Source: DATKGL01 sp035510795
GTDB taxonomy: Bacteria; Patescibacteriota; Saccharimonadia; Saccharimonadales; UBA4665
Direction of reading: 5' to 3'
Length of the DNA stretch: 33,920 bases
Assembly (NCBI GenBank): GCA_035510795.1
Contig: DATKGL010000003.1
Location: forward strand, 1-33,920
Position numbers and translations under genes: made by a program. Positions 29,221-33,920 of this stretch are shown one piece after another; position 1 is the stretch's first letter; the number at the start of each line of letters is the position of its first letter. Below the pieces are notes generated by a model. That model was not told the origin of the DNA and made no database searches. It was given only the letters and a program-made list of their open reading frames with translations.

Positions 29221-30753
29221 ATGAAACCATTCGACAAATATAATTTAAGGGTTTTTCTTCACTTATTTACTCTTATGGTGGCTTTAATAGCCGGGGCGAT
29301 AGGATTAATTTGGGTCAGCTATTCATATGCCAAGGTTGGTAACGCCTGCATCGTATTTGAGCTGGTCGTCTACGGACTAACCGTCGGCTTAGTTATTGCT
29401 AAAATCAGCGCCAATTATTTGACCAAGCCGCTGAAGCTGCTCAGTCAAAGCATCATGCACGTTTCTCCGGACGGCGGAAATGTGCCGGCTCCGGTCATAA
29501 ATAACCTGACACTAGGCCACGAGCTAATTACCATCCTGACTACGCACATTTATGCTTTGGCGACGACTGTTCAAAACGTTACAGCCAGTTTAAGATCCGC
29601 CAAGACCGATTTCAGGTCAATTCCGGTCGCCGACAGCCTGCCTCTGCCGCTGATAATTGTCGGCCATGATCAAAATATAGTTTTCGCCAACAGAGCCGCC
29701 CGCGCTTATCTGGGCGCGGCTGAGGCTGACATTGTTAATCAGAACCTCTACCAAGTCATGGATATGTCTTTTGAATCTAACGACACCTTCGACAACTGGC
29801 TTAAGGATGCCTCGGTTAATTCCGCCATCGCCACAAAAGTCTGGGAGCATGTCAAGTTAAGCCTGGCTAATGAAAGCAAGCAGGTATTGCAGTTCGACCT
29901 GGCCGCTTATTACAACCGGGCCCAGTCCAGTGATTTTGAGGTCCTGATGGTACTGTTTGATCACACTGAACGCTACAGCCGCGATGATGAGGCGATGAGC
30001 TTTATCGCCTTGGCGGTGCACGAGCTGCGTACGCCGCTGACGTTATTACGAGGTTATATCGAAGCCCTGGAAGAAGATTCAGCCAGCAAGTTAGCCCCCA
30101 CCAGCGTAGAGTTTTTGCGGCGTATGGACGCCGCCGGGCAACAGCTAGCAACATTTATGAATAACGTGCTGAACGTTGCCCGAATTGAGGACGACCAGTT
30201 TGTCATCCGCATGCAGGAAGAGTCCTGGCCAGCAATTATTGAATCAGCCGTATCGGACATGAGACTGCGGGCTAAAATCCGGGGTATTGAAATTGAAACC
30301 AATATTGCTCCGAATCTGCCGCCAGTCGGAGTCGACCGCGTCAGTATTTACGAAGTGATCAGTAACTTGCTCGATAACGGCGTCAAATACAGCGGCAAAG
30401 CAAGCAAAATCGTCCTTAGCTCAGTCTTGAACAAAGAGGGCTTTGTGGAAACTTCAGTTCAAGATTTTGGGATCGGCATTCCTGAGGGGATGGTTGGCAA
30501 CCTATTTGATAAATATTATCGGAACCACCGCACCCGCCAAGAGGTTAGCGGGACCGGGCTAGGATTATACTTGAGCAAAACGATTATCGAGGCCCATGGC
30601 GGTAATATCTGGGTCAGGTCCAAAGAAGGCCAGGGAAGTATTTTTACTTTTACGGTCGTACCTTTTGATAAGATCAATGCCCAGGATAGAATGGCCGACA
30701 CCACCCGGGTGGCCCACGGTTGGATTAAAAACCACTCACTCTATAGGAGGTAA
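29221..30753 (+). CDS. PAS-containing sensor histidine kinase
   Basis: A kinase of 510 residues counted from ATG 29221; an earlier in-frame ATG at 29182 lies inside the previous gene and would add 13 residues. Two membrane helices (about 10-35 and 40-65) are followed by a PAS region (about 135-250), then the H-box with His267 (VHELRTPLTLL) and the ATPase domain with N-box SNLLDNGVKYSG, G1 DFGIGIP and G2 GTGLGLYL. The membrane pair has almost no extracellular loop, so it probably senses a membrane or cytoplasmic signal. It is co-transcribed with the response regulator 6 bp downstream. Confidence 0.92.
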   Translation: MKPFDKYNLRVFLHLFTLMVALIAGAIGLIWVSYSYAKVGNACIVFELVVYGLTVGLVIAKISANYLTKPLKLLSQSIMHVSPDGGNVPAPVINNLTLGHELITILTTHIYALATTVQNVTASLRSAKTDFRSIPVADSLPLPLIIVGHDQNIVFANRAARAYLGAAEADIVNQNLYQVMDMSFESNDTFDNWLKDASVNSAIATKVWEHVKLSLANESKQVLQFDLAAYYNRAQSSDFEVLMVLFDHTERYSRDDEAMSFIALAVHELRTPLTLLRGYIEALEEDSASKLAPTSVEFLRRMDAAGQQLATFMNNVLNVARIEDDQFVIRMQEESWPAIIESAVSDMRLRAKIRGIEIETNIAPNLPPVGVDRVSIYEVISNLLDNGVKYSGKASKIVLSSVLNKEGFVETSVQDFGIGIPEGMVGNLFDKYYRNHRTRQEVSGTGLGLYLSKTIIEAHGGNIWVRSKEGQGSIFTFTVVPFDKINAQDRMADTTRVAHGWIKNHSLYRR

Positions 30754-30759
30754 CAGGTC

Positions 30760-31161
30760 ATGACTAAAAAAATTCTCTGCATTGAAGACGAGCAATTTAT
30801 CGCCGAACTATACGGCCGGGCGCTGAAAAAGGCCGGCTATGAAGTGACTATCGAAGAGGATGGTAGAAAAGGTTTGACTCTGGGCCAAAGCGGCCAATAC
30901 GATATAGTGTTACTTGATTTAATGCTCCCCAGCCTATCCGGACTGGATATTTTAAAAACCCTGCGTGATCAAAAATTATCGCCGGCTTTTCATGGCAAAA
31001 TTGTTATAACTACTAATCTAGCCGAACGCAAATCCAATCAAATAGAAATTGAAAAACAGGCTGATGGCTACCTAATTAAAGCTGCTATTACGCCACGTCA
31101 GCTGGTTGAATTTTTATCCCGAATTGACACTACCGATACGCATCCGTCCCCAACTGCTTAG
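30760..31161 (+). CDS. Single-domain response regulator
   Basis: A 133-residue CheY-like receiver domain with no output domain. The acidic pocket (Glu9-Asp10 in CIEDEQ), phosphate acceptor Asp53 in VLLDLMLP, the Thr-Thr stretch (IVITTNLAE) and the Lys in YLIKAAITP are present. A strong ribosome binding site (AGGAGGT) precedes the ATG, unlike the leaderless genes. Lacking a DNA-binding domain, it must act by protein contact or relay phosphate to another protein. It is the partner of the kinase upstream. Its stop overlaps the end of the convergent polymerase gene by 4 bp. Confidence 0.92.
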   Translation: MTKKILCIEDEQFIAELYGRALKKAGYEVTIEEDGRKGLTLGQSGQYDIVLLDLMLPSLSGLDILKTLRDQKLSPAFHGKIVITTNLAERKSNQIEIEKQADGYLIKAAITPRQLVEFLSRIDTTDTHPSPTA

Positions 31162-32432
31162 GCCGCGCCACAGAGCAATTCAAAATAGCGAGTCGAACCG
31201 AACGGTATCTTTTGTTTGACCATCTGATGAGATGGGTAGGCACTGGCGTAGGCGATTGTGAAATTACCATATTTCTGATTAATGCAATCCAGCGCTTGGC
31301 TCAGCCAAACTTCCTGGTTAACTTCTTCGAGTAGACTGAGCTGGTTCTGGTCGGAAGGGCTGAGCTTATAACAAGAAACCCCGATTTCTCTAATGTAATC
31401 ATCCTGGGGCCGGCGGTTAAACAACAATAGTGCCCGGCGGCAGATTTCGGCGTTGGAAAAGAAAGTCGTTTTAAAAACTTTCTTGTCGTACCAATAATCC
31501 CCGCTACTGTAGCGGGCATAGACCATAACGCCCCGGGCACACATATTTTTGTAGCGCAACTTCATGCCGGTCGTTTCGCATAAATAAGCCAGGCGAGAGC
31601 AGATGGTGGCATTATCCAGCCGAGAGTTTTCCAGTACATATTGGCGGCCCACTGTTTTAGTATTAAAAGTCTGATCGTCAATCTCATAACCGCGCAGACG
31701 CTTGTACCAATCTTCACCGCAAACACTTTTAAAAACTTGACGTCTTAGAACCTCGGCCGGCGCATCTAAAAATTCCAGAGGAGTATAAATAGCGGCACCG
31801 TTAAGCCTGGCCTGATTACGTTCGGCAATACCGCTTAGGTCCGTCAACTTTAAACCGGCTAGTGTCGACCTAAGATTTTGATGATTGATAACATCCAAGC
31901 CGTCAGGTTTGTGCAGGGAAGCGGCCAGTTTAGCCAGGAAACGATTAGGCGCTATGCCGATATTGCACCTCATCCAGGAGCCCACGTCATCTTTAAGACG
32001 CTGCTTTATTTCCAGTCCGATAACACTCAGATCACGCCGGTTAATATAAGTCCGGGTATGATGAAAATCTATGACGCCTTCGTCAATGCTTTTCATGGCT
32101 ACAGCCGGTGAATAACTCTTCATGATGTTAGCCAGCCGCTGGTAAACATAGTGATATTTAGGCGGGTCACTCTCCGCCAAAATAAGGTCGGGCGCCAAAC
32201 GGACGGCTTCATCCCGACGCATACCGACCTTAACGCCCAGTGACTTAGCCTCGTAAGACGCCGCAATAATGCAGCAGGATTTAGTTATACGATTAGTCAC
32301 TCCGACCGGGTGGCCCCGAAGCAGCGGCCGGGCCTGTTGTTCAACCGTCGCAAAGCAGGAATTCAGGTCAATGTGCATAACCTGAGGTGCCTGGCGGTTA
32401 ATTTCTAAAGGCGGCATAAGCCATATCCGCAA
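31158..32432 (-). CDS. dinB: Y-family DNA polymerase (DinB/UmuC type)
   Basis: A translesion polymerase of 424 residues, or 419 if the second ATG (32417, MPPLEINRQ) is used. Catalytic acids are Asp22 in MHIDLNSCF and Asp117-Glu118 in SIDEG; Phe27 sits at the steric-gate position. The thumb (ERNQARLNGAAIYTPLEFL) and little-finger region (EIGVSCYKLSPSDQNQLSLL) follow. The C-terminus lacks a clear beta-clamp QxxLxLF box, although NQLSLL may serve. It overlaps the upstream 94-aa gene, so the two are translated together, which suggests a functional link in damage tolerance. Confidence 0.9.
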   Translation of the reverse strand: MRIWLMPPLEINRQAPQVMHIDLNSCFATVEQQARPLLRGHPVGVTNRITKSCCIIAASYEAKSLGVKVGMRRDEAVRLAPDLILAESDPPKYHYVYQRLANIMKSYSPAVAMKSIDEGVIDFHHTRTYINRRDLSVIGLEIKQRLKDDVGSWMRCNIGIAPNRFLAKLAASLHKPDGLDVINHQNLRSTLAGLKLTDLSGIAERNQARLNGAAIYTPLEFLDAPAEVLRRQVFKSVCGEDWYKRLRGYEIDDQTFNTKTVGRQYVLENSRLDNATICSRLAYLCETTGMKLRYKNMCARGVMVYARYSSGDYWYDKKVFKTTFFSNAEICRRALLLFNRRPQDDYIREIGVSCYKLSPSDQNQLSLLEEVNQEVWLSQALDCINQKYGNFTIAYASAYPSHQMVKQKIPFGSTRYFELLCGAA

Positions 32433-32682
32433 CGTAAACCAATTTCCAAATCAATGAAGCAGCATCAAATTCCAGCCGGTAATCGGCTTGACCGTCAGTC
32501 ATATCAAAAACATGAACCATCCGCTGGCCTTTTTGTGTCGGATGGCGCAACCCAGTTTCGGTAAAAGTTATTTGGCGGCCTTTATATTCAATTCGCTTGG
32601 GAAAACACTTCGGCTGATCTTTGCCCTTAAAATAGTAGGCGACTACGTTTATGTCTTGATTAATCAAAATTGCATCTTCCAT
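32398..32682 (-). CDS. Small protein coupled to the Y-family polymerase
   Basis: A 94-residue, strand-rich protein (VVAYYFKGKDQPKCFPKRIEYKGRQITFTE-like pattern, then MVHVFDMTDGQADYRLEFD), soluble, without a family I can name with certainty. Small genes of this look (DUF6504-like) accompany polymerase genes in actinobacteria, but I cannot confirm homology. Its end overlaps the start of the polymerase by 35 bp (20 bp if the later start is used), so they form one operon. AAAGAGG lies before its ATG. It may modulate or deliver the polymerase. Confidence 0.65.
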   Translation of the reverse strand: MEDAILINQDINVVAYYFKGKDQPKCFPKRIEYKGRQITFTETGLRHPTQKGQRMVHVFDMTDGQADYRLEFDAASLIWKLVYVADMAYAAFRN

Positions 32683-33061
32683 CTCAACCTCTTTCCTAAG
32701 ATTATTATCTGGTTAATAAAAACCATACCGACCGGTCTGCGGCCAGCGAACGGATTTTAAAACAGTTATCCGGTTGAGGCCTAAACCACCGTTCAGGTTA
32801 GTGCCATATGCCAGAGAACTAAGGTTTAATTGAGAAGAAGAGCAGGGACGCTTAACTAATGAGTCAGTGAGTTTGCTTTCTTAAGGTTATTTATTAGTCT
32901 GTGCGGCGAAAGCTAGGCTAGCCCGCACATGGCTAATGCTTATTATAACGGCACTGGTTTTGATCGTCAAAAACATTAAACATTGGCAGTTATCCCTCTG
33001 CTTGACGCCATAACCGCAATTACTTATACTTATAAACAGTACCTTATTGAGAAAGAAAAAC
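32683..33061. other. Intergenic region before the beta-helix gene
   Basis: About 380 bp without a credible gene; open frames here are short and on both strands. A stem GTGCGG (32901-32906) / CCGCAC (32923-32928) encloses the palindrome GGCTAGCC-like sequence. TATAAC and TTATAC boxes near 32943 and 33022 could drive the secreted-protein gene. I see no tRNA or known riboswitch. Confidence 0.4.
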
Positions 33062-33079
33062 TTGAAAAAACAGAAAACA

Positions 33080-33920
33080 ATGAGATCCTTGAGGTCGTCT
33101 CTGATCTTTTTGCTAGCAACATTATTTGCCGTCGCTACAGCGTTAAATTTCGTCAAACAAAATGCGAAAGCTGATGGCGCTCCAACCACTCCGCCGGCCA
33201 ATATCTGCGGCAATACCAGTTTATTGAGCGGCCCCTCTACAGCTCCCAACGGAGCAGTTACTGTTGCGGCCGGAGACAACACGAGTGCCGCGGCAGCCGG
33301 AGACTACGACTCTGCGAACACTACCTATTATTTCGCTACCGGCACCCACACTATTGAGGCGCAGATCATTCCGGGGAATAACTCGACGTATATCGGTGCC
33401 CCTGGAGCAATTATCGACGGTGGCGGTACAGAAAATAATGAGTGGTCCCAGTCAGCAACCAATGTTACGGTTGAGTACCTGACAATTCAGAATTACTGGC
33501 AGCCCGGAGGACAAGATGTTGTCAACGCCAACCAGGGTGCTAACAGAACATTTGAGTATGATACGATCGGCCCGAATAATCCAAACGGTCAAGCTTCATA
33601 TAATGGCTACGGTATCGGGTTGGGAGATGGCAATACTCTTGAGCATGACTGCATCACCGGCAATTCCGAGGGAGGTTTTAACGCCAGTGGGGGCCCGGGC
33701 AATCTACTTACCGGCGTAGTCATTTCCAATGATGAGATTGCAGCAAACGGCCTGGGCAATTATCCGGATACTTCTGGGACTGCAGCCGGCGGCAAGATCT
33801 TTTGGTCAACAAATGCTGTCATTACCGACAACTATGTTCATGGTAACTACGGGGTTGGGATTTGGGCCGACTTCAACAATGCTGGGGCAGATATATCGGG
33901 AAATTATATTTCAGCAAATT
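33080..33920 (+). CDS. Secreted beta-helix-type protein, 3' end outside the window
   Basis: A frame open to the window end (280 complete codons). The N-terminus (MRSLRSSLIFLLATLFAVAT) is a signal peptide, with a likely cut after NAKA before DGAPTT. The mature part is rich in Gly, Asn, Ser and Thr, with turn-strand repeats such as NNSTYIGAPGAIIDGGGT and DNYVHGNYGVGIW, as in right-handed parallel beta-helix proteins (pectate-lyase-like). These bind or cut polysaccharides; no catalytic residues can be named. An in-frame TTG at 33062 (LKKQKT before the Met) would add six residues and give a better basic n-region. It is a possible surface or adhesion protein. Confidence 0.75.
   Translation, partial: MRSLRSSLIFLLATLFAVATALNFVKQNAKADGAPTTPPANICGNTSLLSGPSTAPNGAVTVAAGDNTSAAAAGDYDSANTTYYFATGTHTIEAQIIPGNNSTYIGAPGAIIDGGGTENNEWSQSATNVTVEYLTIQNYWQPGGQDVVNANQGANRTFEYDTIGPNNPNGQASYNGYGIGLGDGNTLEHDCITGNSEGGFNASGGPGNLLTGVVISNDEIAANGLGNYPDTSGTAAGGKIFWSTNAVITDNYVHGNYGVGIWADFNNAGADISGNYISAN

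Noticed and set aside
32750..32860. Possible c-di-GMP (GEMM) riboswitch before the beta-helix gene, because of GGCCTAAACCA and GGGACGC
   Set aside because: The elements are in the wrong order and spacing, and the GGGACGCAAAGCC core is absent.
32887..33282. 131-codon minus-strand frame over the beta-helix gene start
   Set aside because: It is antisense to a frame with a clear signal peptide and continuous beta-helix-like sequence.
1..33920. Recoding of UGA as in some other CPR lineages
   Set aside because: UGA serves as the stop of several intact genes, such as both ATGA overlaps in the antitoxin genes, and it does not interrupt conserved proteins.

Overview
The window looks like chromosome from a small-genome bacterium of the Patescibacteria/CPR type, most probably Candidatus Saccharibacteria (TM7). 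This is inferred from gene style, not from a marker tree. The supporting traits are a sortase with a long cytoplasmic N-terminus, a type IV prepilin, a CvpA-protease fusion, large membrane-anchored proteins with Pro/Ala/Ser-rich tails, many toxin-antitoxin pairs, and promoters whose -10 box ends 6-8 nt before the ATG (leaderless mRNAs). TGA is used as a stop, so there is no sign of UGA recoding. No rRNA, CRISPR array, transposase or integrase gene is visible.

Layout. 1-2000: an unknown gene, an HdeD-like membrane protein and an AbrB-Doc toxin-antitoxin pair. 2000-6900: envelope genes, namely a DUF2127-type protein, an LPG-synthase-type flippase homologue, a CvpA/trypsin membrane protease and a MacB/LolD-type ABC exporter. 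6960-13048: an accessory island (below). 13072-20500: zinc ribbon, prepilin, pyrH, exonuclease III, proline iminopeptidase-like hydrolase, a degenerate NAD(P)HX dehydratase-like protein, a large anchored protein and a CYTH protein. 20550-22190: a second accessory patch with YafQ-DinJ between imperfect direct repeats, a Phd-PIN pair and tRNA-Leu(CAA). 22267-33920: sortase, PEGA/propeller protein, gltX, a candidate structured RNA, a DUF3048 protein, a two-component pair, a Y-family polymerase and a secreted beta-helix protein cut by the window end.

The most unusual part is 6960-13048. Two tRNA-Ser genes (GGA and GCT) each head a run of small cargo modules: Phd-PIN; HTH-Fic; TetR plus a drug-type ABC exporter. 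Three modules end in the same roughly 101-bp element (R1, R2, R3). Each element is a conserved non-tRNA arm joined to a copy of a tRNA-Ser 3' end (T-loop to CCA). R1 and R2 carry a 24-bp tail identical to the 3' end of tRNA-Ser(GCT). That tRNA's own 5' half mismatches this 3' end in two places, as expected if the 3' end arrived by recombination. A second motif (TRTGGAACTTTT) follows the tRNA-like tail at two of the junctions. I read this as an integrase-less array of att-flanked cassettes anchored on tRNA-Ser genes and mobilised in trans. The repeats and mismatches are seen in the sequence; the mechanism is inference.

The cargo genes are largely self-contained: each toxin-antitoxin or regulator gene has its own compact promoter with an overlapping inverted or tandem repeat that is a plausible autoregulatory operator. 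The envelope genes on both sides (sortase, prepilin, protease, exporter, anchored proteins) suit a host-associated, surface-active lifestyle.
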